DNA from: Copromyces sp. CBS 386.78
Taxonomy: Eukaryota > Ascomycota > Sordariomycetes > Sordariales > Sordariaceae
Assembly: GCA_030685235.1 (NCBI GenBank)
Contig: MU839198.1
Coordinates: 62,001 to 126,000, forward strand
Direction: 5' to 3'
DNA length: 64,000 bases
Shown: positions 12,868 to 23,789 of the stretch, piece after piece
Position numbering within the stretch: the first letter of the stretch is position 1
How the letters are laid out: each line of letters opens with the position of its first letter
Program-made: the position numbers and the translations under genes
The notes under the pieces: generated by a model
The model's input: the letters and a program-made list of their open reading frames with translations, nothing else
Database searches by the model: none
Told to the model about the DNA's origin: nothing

Positions 12868-15800
12868 ATTGCGACAGTTGTAACACAGGGAAACTGAACG
12901 CTTTCTCTATTTCCGTGTTATTTTCGTTGGTTCTACTGTACTCAACTCAATTGCACAGCATCGCACAATCTGTTAAATGACTGAAACATCAACAACATCA
13001 ATGATGCTTCCGCACAGGCACACGGCACGCTTCGACAACTGACAAGCAAATGACCACCGTGATTGCACCGGTATAGAGGCAGGGCTCGTTCCAAGTTCCG
13101 GATCAAGTATGAAGGTGCCGCTGCGCCCCCGATGAGGAGACCATTCCGGCCACCGACCGGTGAGAAGAGAAAAGCTTCTCCTCTCACGTCCTGGAGGGTT
13201 CGCTACTTAGGTACCTTGGCATATTCGTCCGGAGAAGGACGGACGTCAAGTAGGCCTGACATTCGGCCTCCGTTCCTACATATTCCAGACGGTGGGTGAG
13301 GTGCGCAAGAATTTTTACAAGGATGAATGGAATCAATGACGACGACTGAGAAGGAATGTTGGAAACAGGAAACTTGCACCTCGCCAACGACAAGCGAGAA
13401 AATGAGAGTCGCAGTGCTGTGTTGTGTTGTCACATTCCAAACTCCTTCCTTACTGCTGGCTTGCCTTCCATTCCATTGCACTCGCAGAGTCAATCAAGGT
13501 TGCAGGGCCGATCCGATCTGTATGTCGCTCGATGCGGCGGCTCTGCCGCCTTGTTTAACAGCCTATGTGTTATATGGGATGATATGTTATGTACCATCAA
13601 TAGTCGAGAACGTGGACTATCATATCTAGTTCGCAGCAACCAGAGAGAGCTATGTATGTCGATACGGAACCCAAACTCACCACATCGAATCACCTCAGCG
13701 GGTTCATTCAGTTCTTTCCCGGCCCGTATATGTACCGTTCCGTCTAAATCCTACCCATCTCGCTTTCTCTCAGTTACCCCGACAGAGACGGGATGATAGC
13801 ATCAACCACGGAACCGAACTGTGAAGGGGGGCGGTGACACAGCGGCGCGGCTCGGCGCCTTAGCAGCTCAACCGGGACGGACGAACTTAAGCCTAAGCTG
13901 TGTTACGCTCCTGAAAAATCTCGATTTATTACCAACACGGTCTTCGCCACGAGCCACGAGCGAGATGGGTACGAAAGAAAGAGAGTCAGGTGTCGGCCGG
14001 CGTGGATGTAGAAGGTCTGCGAAGTAAAGCCTGTTTGAGTTGTGCTCAACTGCCCTTGCCGGGAGTCGAGGGAGGGGTGTGAAGAGTAAGAACCTTGACA
14101 AAAGTCTGTGTGAGATGAGTTTTTTAACTGCTGGTGTCCAAGGGCGTACATAGCCTACATAGAACCAGAATTTAGGATGTCTCGAGGCGGCGGTTTATGC
14201 GGCGTAACATTCCCCTTTCACACAAAGGTACCTCGGAAGAAGCTTGGTGTTCGTTGTGGCTTGTCGGCTCCTAGACTACTTTCTTCACATGCCTAACATA
14301 GGTATCAACTTGATACAAACTTCAAATCAATCAGGGTCCAGATCACAGTGCGTACCATCTTTCCTTCTTCCCTGCTTCTTCAAAACTCAAAGTGTACAAT
14401 CTAACCCTGGTTTGTTTGTTAGTCTGGTACAAAAAACGCCAATTTCCACTCTCGAGGCATTGGAAATGGAAAAGTATTGGGTTTTGGAGCGGATGGGTGC
14501 TGTTGGGGCCTGCTCTCTTATATCTTCTCGTCCCCAAAGGCCTTAAGAGTAGACGGAAAGTAGACGGAGAGAAGCATAAGAGGCTTCTGTGGCGTTTTCA
14601 ACCCTTGCAATTGTCCCATGACGCTTCAAACGGAAGACTATTTCTCTCTTTCGAAGCCAATGAGAACTCCAGATCTCCCCTGCTCAACCCATGGCCGAAG
14701 AACCAAACTAACAAACAAACCAGTATTGTATTGTACGCAGAATTGCGTGCTTGGCAGGGTCCAATGTCCGAATCCGGTCAACATTAAACGGTCACTTCAC
14801 TGGCCTCCCTCTTCCGATCTCTCGGGTAGTATCTTTCACAGGGGCTGTCTGGGACAAATTGGCCCATTCACATGTTTTTTTTTTCTTTTTTTTTTTTTCT
14901 CATCTTTGACATGAGCTTCGTGGCTCGTATCAAATCCCCGGACGACAACTCCGTTCGTATGACTTGTTGTCCCGGACCCCTGCACTTTACCCCAAATTAC
15001 CTAGAAGGAGTCTGGAGTCCCCAGATCCACCTGCCGACTTGAGCCTCGAGCCGCGGCCGGGGAACGGCGCTTATAAGACCGGGACTAGTATAGGGGACGA
15101 GATTGAGAGGTCGGGACCGGAAAATTTGTTATTAACCGTAGCCCGTAGCCCGTAGCCGCGTTCGTTGCATATATCTTGTCTCCAACGTTTTCAACAAGGG
15201 ACTCGTTCGGTACCTGCCTACAGGTATTCTCCCTTCACCGGTGGGGTAGCCGGTCTTCAGTTGATATCGTAATCCTGCGGCTTCAATGGAAGGAGGGAAG
15301 GAACGGCCGAGGGACGGGATGAGACAATGGAGTTGATACGATACGGTGATGAATAATTCACTCGTTGGAGTACTTGTTCACAAGAAGGTAAAGAAAATGA
15401 TTGATACGATTCGTTGTACCTTCCTTTCCAGCAAAGCCAAATGAAGTTGCAGACCGGCCATGCAAGCAAAACTTCCCCGTGGGGTTGTACTGGCGCGATG
15501 CAGGCGGCCATTTATGGATATATAAATGGCTTGTTGTTGTTCGTTGATCAATGAATGGCACGGGTAGGGCAGACGGCCTAACGAACGAACGGACGACTGA
15601 GCCGCTTTTGCGATCAGTAGCATGTGCGTTGAGTTGAGTGGTCCAAGGTCTTGGAAGGTGTCGTTGTTGATTCACACGTGTTTGCGCAGCTGATGGACGC
15701 AGGGGTTGGTTGGTTGGTTGGTTGGTGTTTGGGAGGTGCTTGCTGGTGTTTTATTGGTGGTGGTCGGTGGTTGGTGGTTGAGATCGGATCGATGATGGTA

Positions 15801-16845
15801 GCTGTGTCCCGTTGTGTTGACACATGTGAAGAAAAAACGTCCGAAACAAAAAAACGTTAAATACAACACATTACAGAACGGAAACAATTTGTACGTATGT
15901 ATCCGTGCATGTGTCTGGAAAGAAGTCCGTACAATTGCTTCCATGTGTTTTTTTCTCCCGGTAAACTCCAAAATTTGGATTACCATTTTTCAACCGGAAC
16001 TTCCAAGGCCGACAAATCGGCAAATATGGCCTGTCAAAAAAAGGTAAAATGGTTATTTATCCCTGACAAAAACCCTCATTCCGCGATTTTTTACATGCGC
16101 TACGCCCTACAAGTGGGGCTCCCTGACCTACCAATTTGACGACATTCGATCTCCGAGACGGCTTTCAGTTCGCTGGTAGTTAAGTTCCGACACTTCAAGA
16201 TTCGGACCGTGCCTTCACACACTCCTTTGCAGAACGTGAAAACGCCCTCAACACACCCTCACTTCTTCAAAGGGACGCCCCGCCCCTGACAGAGTTCGTC
16301 GGCCCGTTCCATTTCCGCCGGGCCCCTTTCCGGGCTCTTCCCCTCACCAAACCTCAAACGATACCTCGAACGATACTCATATCGAGAGCCCCACATGGTC
16401 ACATCCCCCGCGACTCCGAACGTCCCAACGGTCTTGAGTCCGGAAACAAACATCGGATGATGGAGTGTGGGGGATGGGATCATCGCTATGGGGAGACAGA
16501 TTGGCCCCGGGCGTGTTTCTACACAAGCGGTCTGGACCCCTCCCTTTCTTTGAGTTTGCTCAACCGTTGCGGATGGCTCGGCTTCTCTTGGCTTGTTGCT
16601 TGGGGAAGCGATTCCCGTGCTTCTGAAACGGGATATTGTGTGTGTTTCTCCACACGCACCGTATTTTTATGTATGTTTCTAGGATTTGGGTCAATCTCGA
16701 AGACGCTTTGTTTGTCAAAGATCCAAACAAACGGCCATCGGGGAAGATGAGGGTGTTGCTGTACCTCAACTGCAGTGTACTACAAAAGCGATGTTCCCGA
16801 GCAGCATGACCGAGAATGTAAGGTGTTTTCTCGCTCATAACAGGC
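12868..16845. other. Intergenic, no protein gene seen
   Basis: About 4 kb without a supportable protein gene. Open frames are short and overlap on both strands. Simple-sequence features are a (GGTT)n run at about 15705-15724 and a poly-T tract at about 14875-14900. A possible terminal inverted repeat pair at 14407-14428 and 14702-14723 is listed separately. The 5S rRNA gene follows directly. Confidence 0.45.
14407..14723. repeat. Possible 317-bp inverted-repeat element
   Basis: The ends are 22-bp inverted repeats, starting CTGGTTTGTTTGTTAGT, with one mismatch. I could not find a clear target-site duplication, and the repeat is partly low-complexity (GTTTGTTTGTT), so chance is possible. The interior shows no coding capacity. 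If real it would be another MITE-like relic. Confidence 0.35.
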
Positions 16846-16965
16846 ACATACGACCATACCCACTGGAAAACTCGGGATCCCGTCCGCTCTCCCATAGATA
16901 AGCCAGTGAGGGCCAGACTAGTAGTTGGGTCGGTGACGACCAGCGAATCCCTGGTGTTGTATGTT
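16846..16965 (+). rRNA. 5S ribosomal RNA, dispersed single copy
   Basis: The 120-nt segment begins ACATACGACCATACCCACTG and ends TGTATGTT. Its two ends pair as helix I (ACATAC with GTATGT), and it contains the internal 5S promoter-like block with GTAGTTGGGTCGGTGACGACC. A T6 run immediately follows as a Pol III terminator. Fungi of the Neurospora group carry 5S genes singly scattered among protein genes instead of in rDNA arrays, and this copy fits that. The middle of the sequence differs from the commonest Neurospora type as I remember it, so it may be one of the variant isotypes or a diverged copy. The 3' end could shift by one or two bases. Confidence 0.92.
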
Positions 16966-16969
16966 TTTT
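16964..16969 (+). terminator. Pol III terminator of 5S gene
   Basis: A T6 run at the 3' end of the 5S rRNA coding region, the standard RNA polymerase III stop signal. Confidence 0.8.
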
Positions 16970-18188
16970 GCATCTTTTTACTTTCATTTTGCTTGTCATT
17001 CTTTTCTCATTCTTATTTAGAGCAAGGAAACTGGTGCCCGGAATGGGTTGACAAGGAAGTGGCATTGGGATGTTTGACAATGGCAGTTGTCGCGTCTCTT
17101 TTTGTTCTTACGGTGAAAGCAAGCGATTGATTGTCTGTCCGTTCCGAAGATAACTTCTTTATTCTCTACCCCCTTCTAGAATCAGTTTTTTAGGTGCAAT
17201 CTAGTCCCCTTCCTCTTCGCCCGTCTGCACAGTTCTTTCGCCAACCTTCAGCCGTTCGCTCATACAAGGATTCTTGTTATTTAGCTTTACCGCCTTATTG
17301 CATGGTTCATTCTAAGTGGTCGGGAGCTGTCTTGAAATCTTGCCTGCCTATCGAGACATCTTTGTAGCTTGAACTTGCTTGTTTACGCTGTCGCTCTCAT
17401 ATCACGCGTGGTTGGCGCTAGCAAACTAGGAGAGCAACGTGACGTATGGTTTCTTCCAAGTGGGATCCGGATAGTAATCGATCCGCCTGCTGTCATTGCG
17501 AATGGCTTTGGTCTTCGTGGCTCTGAATGCGGCTCAGCGGCGGAGTGGAACGTGAAGTCACAGTCGACCTTAGCTCGGCAGATGCTTCACCATCCTTCAA
17601 TATAACTCGCCTGGCGATTCACAGCCTCAAAAAGCTTGTCTGCCTTTTAAGTCAAGACTCAGGCTTCTTTCTTCATCCATGTCCATGCAAAGATCTTACC
17701 TTTGGCAATCTTAGCGTACTGCAGTTGGCGATGGAGACACTATGTAGAGTGGCCCAGCACAAATGAGTTGGATGGACACTGCGACCATGTCAACGGAGGA
17801 AAGGATTGAAGCAAAGCTCGGAAGCGAGGCGGGATGAGTTGGGGATCGATGGTGCGGATGCTGCCAGGTTCGTGATGGGAATGCCTGCAGCATCGAAGCC
17901 AACGGCCGGAGTCGAGAGCATGGAGACGGTGAACGAAGTTGAGGAGTGTGGGAGTCAGGTCTAAAAGGCCGACGATGTCCTTCCTTTGTTGCCAGAATAT
18001 TTCAGCAGCAGCAGCAGCACAGACAGGAACGATCACCATCAAGACCATCACCCACCTTTTGTTTCATCCCCTCAACCTTCTTGAACTGGCACGATCAACC
18101 AAGCCCTTTCAACGGGAGTCTCAGCTCAGGAACCTGGAAATGGAAGCTAACAAAAATGCAGAACACTTGTTTACGAACCATCATCAAC
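16970..18188. other. Intergenic, includes upstream region of secreted-peptide gene
   Basis: No gene recognised over 1.2 kb. The last 200 bases before the start codon at 18189 contain CAG-repeat and CA/CT-rich sequence (18005-18060) consistent with a 5' leader. A frame open through this leader runs into the secreted-peptide exon, but the signal peptide begins only at the ATG at 18189. Confidence 0.4.
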
Positions 18189-18678
18189 ATGCTCTCCAAG
18201 CAGTGTCTCACCTTCGGCGCCTTCCTGGCTGCCATCGTCTCGGCTTCGCCGATCTCCGCTCTGGGTCCCGAGGCAGGACTCATCATGATCCAGCAGAGCG
18301 AGTTTCTCAACGGCACTCTCACTTGGTAAGTCGTCATCGTCTGCCTTCGCATTGTCTGATCGCCGTCAAACAAGCCTTGCATCAACCTACCTACCCGCCC
18401 ACCTCTCCGAGACGAACTTCACTGACCGACTCTTCTCTCACACAACCAGGTACGGGGAAGATCCGACCTTCACCAAGCGCTCCCTAGTCGATGCCGATGC
18501 CCCATTTAGCAAGCCGCTTAACAAGCGTTGTGGCAGCGACCTGCCCTCATGCGGCAACACCCACCAATCCTTCACATCGGTTTGCAGGACGCTGATCAAC
18601 AACCTGCCTGACGCCGGAATCCTCAACAGCCCGCGGTCCACCTGCTATGACGTTATCTGTTCATGTGCCTTTTCGTGA
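18189..18678 (+). CDS. Small secreted cysteine-rich protein with Kex2 sites
   Basis: Two exons, 18189-18325 and 18450-18678, are separated by a 124-bp intron with a GTAAGT donor, ACTGAC branch site and CAG acceptor. The CDS is 366 nt (121 aa). Residues 1-20 form a typical signal peptide (hydrophobic AFLAAIVSAS then P). Two dibasic KR pairs (residues 55-56 and 71-72) are candidate Kex2 cleavage sites, and cutting at the second would release a 49-residue peptide starting at Cys73 with six cysteines (73, 80, 91, 111, 116, 118). This layout suits a secreted, disulfide-bonded peptide acting outside the cell; no function can be assigned. The peptide ends very soon after its last cysteines, so a truncated C-terminus or an unrecognised downstream intron is possible. 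The start is preferred because it gives a clean signal peptide. Confidence 0.72.
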
Positions 18679-18820
18679 TGATGTATGTCTCGGGAAGCAA
18701 AACATCAAAATGGATTAGAACCATTTATACCACTCACCTGTTATAGCCATACAACAACTGTCGCCCCAGGAGTATGAATGGAGACGGGGAAACAAGAAGA
18801 GGGTCGATCGAAACACCACC

Positions 18821-18826
18821 AAAAAA
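18821..18826 (-). terminator. Pol III terminator of the tRNA-Ala pair
   Basis: An A6 run on the + strand, T6 on the minus strand, lies 28 bases downstream of the proximal tRNA-Ala. No run of four or more T on the minus strand lies between the two tRNA genes, so this appears to be the shared stop. Confidence 0.55.
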
Positions 18827-18854
18827 GAATCTCGAATAATCTCATTGCCGATTT

Positions 18855-18939
18855 TGGACGAGCTGGGAATCGAACCCAGGACCTTTCGCATACAGGTGAG
18901 TATGCTAAGCGAACGCTCTACCAACTGAGCCACACGCCC
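18855..18939 (-). tRNA. tRNA-Ala (AGC), 12-nt intron
   Basis: The minus strand folds as a cloverleaf of 73 nt plus a 12-nt intron. The anticodon stem TTCGC/GCGAA encloses loop TTAGCAT with anticodon AGC, and the intron sits one base 3' of the anticodon, the normal nuclear position. The acceptor stem has the G3:U70 wobble pair that identifies alanine tRNA. The T arm reads GGTTCGATTCC. There is a T:T mismatch at acceptor pair 6:67. The mature sequence is identical to the neighbouring gene; only the intron differs. Confidence 0.95.
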
Positions 18940-18968
18940 GGAAAGTGGAGATGAAGATGATCGAGAAG

Positions 18969-19053
18969 TGGACGAGCTGGGAATCGAACCCAGGACCTTT
19001 CGCATGCTCGGAAACATGCTAAGCGAACGCTCTACCAACTGAGCCACACGCCC
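18969..19053 (-). tRNA. tRNA-Ala (AGC), 12-nt intron, tandem partner
   Basis: Same mature sequence as the gene at 18855-18939, with anticodon AGC, G3:U70 and the same 12-nt intron length but an unrelated intron sequence. It lies 29 bp upstream, in the direction of transcription, of the other copy. The spacer (18940-18968) lacks an oligo-T stop on the minus strand, so the two may form one dimeric Pol III transcript. Confidence 0.95.
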
Positions 19054-20253
19054 GGAATCTTGTTGTTGAATTGTCGTCCTGGAGGTTGACCTTTCAATCA
19101 CGGCGTTTGGGTCCGGCGGGAGTAGTGATGTTGAAGTCCGAACGGCGATGCGGGTGAGGACAAGGTGCAGTACCGGGGCCGGAATTTTGGGTTGGCTTGC
19201 TGCCGCAGTAGCAGCTCATGGTGACTTTCGAAAGGGAATGGAGATTCAAAACAAATAACCGGCCGCGGTAGATTTACAATATGATGAGCTGAGCGTGCCA
19301 CTGTCCCCTGATTGAGGGATGCCTGTCACCTCACAGCGCGACGATTATTCTGCGATATTGACGAGTTAGCCTGGATTCTGAGAGAAGCTGATGTTTACTA
19401 GTCACTGATGAAGAGGTCCCTGAGATTCTTAACAAAGAAGGGGAATAGATTGGAGTCGTGTTGTTGGAGGGAATGTCGGCGGGAGAACCGGGGAAGCGAG
19501 CAGTGCGGGGCGGGACACTGTTGCCTGTGCTGCGTCATTGCAAAGCGTGGGCTTGTTTGGCCAGCATGCTCGAGTAATTTGCGGGATAGAAGGATGAAAG
19601 TGAAAAGGAAATGATGAGAGACGGGTCATGCGCGTATCAGCCAGAGAAGCTGAGCAGTAAACAAACGGAATGAAAGTAGAAGAAAGAGAGGTGAAGAAGG
19701 CCAGGTGAAGTTGGGGTGAACGGGCGACACAGCCGGCGGGTGAAGTGACGGAATCGGTCGAGGTCGAAGGGTGTCGCCCAATTGGAAGCGGTTGGCAGGA
19801 CATTGTGGTCTGTGCACCCAAGAGATAAGCACTGACCACACTCTGGGTGGGGCCAAAATACGAGACACGATTGGCCAATGTGGCCTACAACACTTTGAAC
19901 CCTTCACATCTGCTGGTTCAAGCTCAGGTTCGCGCTCATTCACTGCCACTTGAGTTGATGCCCACGAATCTCGATTCTCGACTTCTTAAACCGTTTAACC
20001 TTTTCCACTTCCTCCATCAACCAATTTCATCAACCATCATTACAACACGAATTCGGGGCACAGAGCATCAACACGCAGATGCCCCGGGCTCATTCAAACC
20101 CAATCCACGCACCCTAACTTTCTATCATTTGAGAGAGACCTCGCCCTTGCCTAGGCCTGATCTCAATCTTTCATTGTCCGACTTACGGACATACTCCGTC
20201 CCCGAGTAACATCAAGACCTATAAATTCCTCTCCTCAGGGGAATACGACAGAC
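19054..20253. other. Intergenic, upstream region of BTB-bromodomain gene
   Basis: 1.2 kb without a gene. The last few hundred bases (about 19960-20253) are pyrimidine- and CA-rich with few G runs, the usual look of a fungal Pol II leader, and presumably contain the promoter and 5' UTR of the gene starting at 20254. Confidence 0.4.
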
Positions 20254-21956
20254 ATGAGTGCCTCACCCACCGCCTGTCAAGATCTTGCTAGATCTGTTCT
20301 TGGTAAGTCTTTCCCCACCTTCATGCTCACTGCCTCGTCTTGCATCGGTCGGATGTTTATGTCTTTGTCTCATGTTTCGTCAATTACAGAGGCTGTTTAT
20401 TGTTGTCCTGCTTCAAATACTGACTGTCTTGTTCAGAGAATATTCCAGGATTGAATGGCACCCTCAATGGTACATCCGACGATGTAAACGGCGTCGAAAA
20501 CAACGCGAAAGTCAACGAGACACACGATGGCCACAATGACAAGGCCACTACAGAAGCCGAAAACGCGACAGCTGGCAAGGCCGAAGCTGTGAAACAAGAA
20601 GGATCCAGTTCGCCAGTCGAATCCATCCACGAGCGTCCATTTTCGTGGCTGTAAGTCGAATCGAGCCGAACCCAACCGCGAAGCGGACACTAACACTGAT
20701 CTTGGCTCCAGTCAACCACATGCTCTTTTCGTCATCATCATGGTTGGCCCTGAGGGCATGCCTTTCGGTATCCAGAAGGACTTTCTCTGTGCCAAGTCAT
20801 CCTATTACAGGCGTTATTTTAAAGACAAGGCAGCAAACAACGTAAACAACGAGTCGGTCGAGGACGTAGTCGAGCTTCGCGATACTTCGGTCGATGTCTT
20901 TGGTCACACCCAGCACTATCTTTACAACGGCCAGGTTTACCCCGACACACCTCCCGATTACGAAGTCCTTATCGGCGTTTGGAAGCTTGGACACGGCTTG
21001 GGCATCGATGGCCTCTGCGATGCCACGATCGACGCTATGATCGAATACCGCCGACTGACAAACTCAATCCCCGCCACTGCTCTTCTTGTGCAGGTGTGGA
21101 GCGAAACCCCCGAGGGATCCTCCATCCGGAAGCTTTTGCTTTCCTGGGCTGCAGAATACATGCGGGCCTCTGAGGATCGTGCAGAGTTCGCTAATTCGCT
21201 GCCTAAGGAAGTTCTGAGTGAGCTTGTAGTGGCTATGAGCTCGTTGGACGCGACGCCGGCCCTGGCAGCAACCCCTACCCCGCCCGTATCCCAGGAGGCC
21301 GTCAACTCTGCCCATCAAGGCTGGCACGATGCCGTCGCCAATAGTGATGGCGAGCAGGTGCGTCCTGCTAAGAAGGCCAGATACTCCGACGCTGGTGCCA
21401 ACGGTGCTAAGGCGACGCCTACCGGCCGCAAAGGACCCGGTCGGCCCAGCACTACTGGTCCAAAGGCCGGTTACAAGAGGAAGTACAACGTGGCTAATGG
21501 TGAGGTTGAGCTTACCACCTCGAAGAAGCTGGCGTTCTGCGACGACCTTCTTACTAGGATGCTTAGTGGCCCAGGTAATAATCTCTCTTTTATCATTAAA
21601 ACAGAATAACGATATTTACTGACACTGCTTCGCTCACAGGCTTCTGGACCCGCCTTGTTGGCCCCTTTCGCGATCCAGTCAACCCCGAATCCGACGGCGT
21701 GCCCGACTACTTTGAGAAGGTGGACAAGCCCATGGACTTGCAAACTATGAGAGCAAAGATGGACCGCAACGAGTACGCTGATGAGAACGAATTCCTCGCC
21801 GACATGAACCAGATTTTCAACAACTGCTACACGTACTGGAACAAGAAGAGTCCGATGTGGCAGGCATGCGAGAGGCTCCAGAAGACCTTCGAGGAGAAGT
21901 ACTCGCAAATGTCCAAGTGGATTTCCAAGATGGAGGGTCAAGAGCCATCTAACTGA
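20254..21956 (+). CDS. BTB/POZ and bromodomain protein
   Basis: Four exons (20254-20302, 20437-20650, 20712-21574, 21640-21956) with introns of 134, 61 and 65 bp, all with CTGAC/CTAAC branch sites. The CDS is 1443 nt (480 aa). Residues 1-85 are a Glu/Ala/Asn-rich, probably disordered leader. A BTB-like domain follows at about 95-200 (VGPEGMPFGIQKDFLC and on), then a Lys-rich linker with PAKKARYS (306-313, likely nuclear signal) and an AT-hook-like GRKGPGRPS (about 326-334). A bromodomain fills about 360-470 (YFEKVDKPMDLQTM, IFNNCYTYW). This looks like a nuclear chromatin-associated protein: BTB for dimerisation, bromodomain for acetyl-lysine. At the usual acetyl-lysine-contacting Asn after the conserved Tyr the sequence has Trp (442), with Asn one residue later, so ligand binding may be altered. 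Confidence 0.9.
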
Positions 21957-22847
21957 TCTCTGGGACGCTGTCCAAATGGGATCCTCCACCAGATCGCAAG
22001 ACGGCCGAATTTATCAGGGTTGCGGAAGGAGCTGTTGAGAGAAATATCCGACAGGAATCTCTCGGATCAATGGCGCGCATATGGTTGCAACTGCCATTGT
22101 TTCCTCAATCGGATCGATCCCGATCTAACCAAGATTTTTGCCCACGGTAGCGGCAAGAAACAAAGTCGCGAGAAGACCATTTGGCTGGGTGTAATGGTTA
22201 CTCATCAAAAGAGCGGGAAAAGTGCACAAGTTTCGCGAAGCGAAAAAAAGGAAACGGTGATTGGTTTTCTGGTGTAGCATTATTGGTGTTTCCTTTGGTC
22301 ATCATTAACCCCGCGGCGTTTGGGTTTTTTTTATATGACGGGGGCGGCGCTTAGGTCACTTTTTGTCCGGCAGCATGCCAGAGTGTGGCGAGAAAGGAAA
22401 GGATTATTGTATGCGAATATTATTTATGATACTGGTTTGAGGACCGGTGAGCTGGACTTGTCAAATGAAGACTTGGAAGGCGATGGAATATCAAGGGTTT
22501 AGTTAGGATCATTCAGAAAGTTCTCTCGTGCCAGGAGCAGAGCAAGGCAGGACAAAATAACTAGTATAGTTATAGTACAAGCGACTGCGGTTCTCGATAT
22601 CCGCCGCAGCAATGAGGGCATATAATGAACAGTCCTCCGAGTCACATTTTTGTTCTCATATTCCTTGTGATGATCGTATGGTGGAGAATCTTCATGCAGC
22701 AGATTCTAACGTCCCTAAGACAACAAACGTTCCTAATCAAAGCAAAAGAACCAACCGGCAGACATACAATCAACTACATCGTACTTCATCCTTGCAGGAT
22801 TGCCCAAGAGCTTTATACAGTACTCATACAAGCGAACAAAAACTTCC
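21957..22847. other. Convergent 3' intergenic region
   Basis: 890 bp between two genes that converge (BTB-bromodomain on +, TIM21 on -). It presumably holds both 3' UTRs. Open frames here are short and motif-free. No inverted or tandem repeat was noticed. Confidence 0.4.
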
Positions 22848-23789
22848 TTAGTTCCACTTAACACCCAAGAACTTGAACTCCTTGTTCCCTCCCTTCTTAG
22901 CAGCCGCCACCTCCGCCTCCTTATTTTCCAGGTAAATTCTGTGATGACCCCTGATATCCACGTAAAAAGTCTGATACTCATGCTCCCAGTGTCCCGGTTG
23001 CTTGGTCAGATGCAGCCGAACGACGCCGGAACCTCTTGGTCCTTCGATCTGTTTTCATTCCGTTAGCCTCATGATAATCACCGAGTCTTGACAAGGAAAA
23101 AGGGACAGAAAAGGGAAAACAAACATGAAAGTGCATCTTCATATGCTCCACGCCCCGGCGGTCCTTCTCGACCGTTGCGGCAAGCGGCCGCGCTCGGCGC
23201 CACTTGTTGTTCGTCTCTTCGCCGTGAGCAGCGATCTTCTTGGGGTCGCCGGGCGAAAGAAGGGCGACGATGCGAGGGTCGGCTCGGATCCGGTCGACGG
23301 CCCGGTTGAAGTAGGCGGTTTTGGACTCTGGGGAGAGCACGTCGGTGAAGAGGAGGTAGGCGATTCCTCCCTGTTTGTTTGTTTGTGGTGTTAGTATGTA
23401 TCACCAGATAAGGTTGGGCGTGTATGTAAGAGGACCGGGGAAAAAAAAAAACGTACGGTCATCACTACACCCAAAATCACCAAGCCAAAGTTGAAGGATT
23501 GCTGGACGGCACGCCCGGCTTTTTCAGTGGCCGAAAGCTGAGTCCAAGGGACATGGCCATCATCGTTGAAAGGCGTCACAGCTCTCCTCTTTGAGGTTTC
23601 CTGACCCTGTTGAGTGGTCGCATATTGCCGGCGCGATGGGACGAGAATGCCGGCGCTAGGAGCTGTCGTCGGAGCTGCTCTCGAAGCTCTCGAAGCTGTA
23701 AGAATGGTTCTGGTTGCCAGTTGACGGACCGCAGCGGGACTTCTGAGAAGCCTCACGCCGGCAGCCGAAGTGGTGAGCATTTTCATCAT
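22848..23789 (-). CDS. tim21: TIM21, mitochondrial inner-membrane import subunit
   Basis: Three exons on the minus strand (23789-23457, 23370-23125, 23048-22848) separated by introns of 86 and 76 bp; the second donor is the rarer GTTTGT with a GCTAAC branch site. The CDS is 780 nt (259 aa). Residues 1 to about 55 are Arg/Ser/Ala-rich without acidic residues, a mitochondrial presequence. A transmembrane segment spans about 101-121 across the first splice junction. The C-terminal intermembrane-space domain carries the family signature around FYVDIRGHHRIYLEN near the end. TIM21 links the TOM complex to the presequence translocase TIM23 and to respiratory complexes. Length and architecture fit the family. 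The gene is divergent from glo3 across a 634-bp shared upstream region. Confidence 0.92.
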
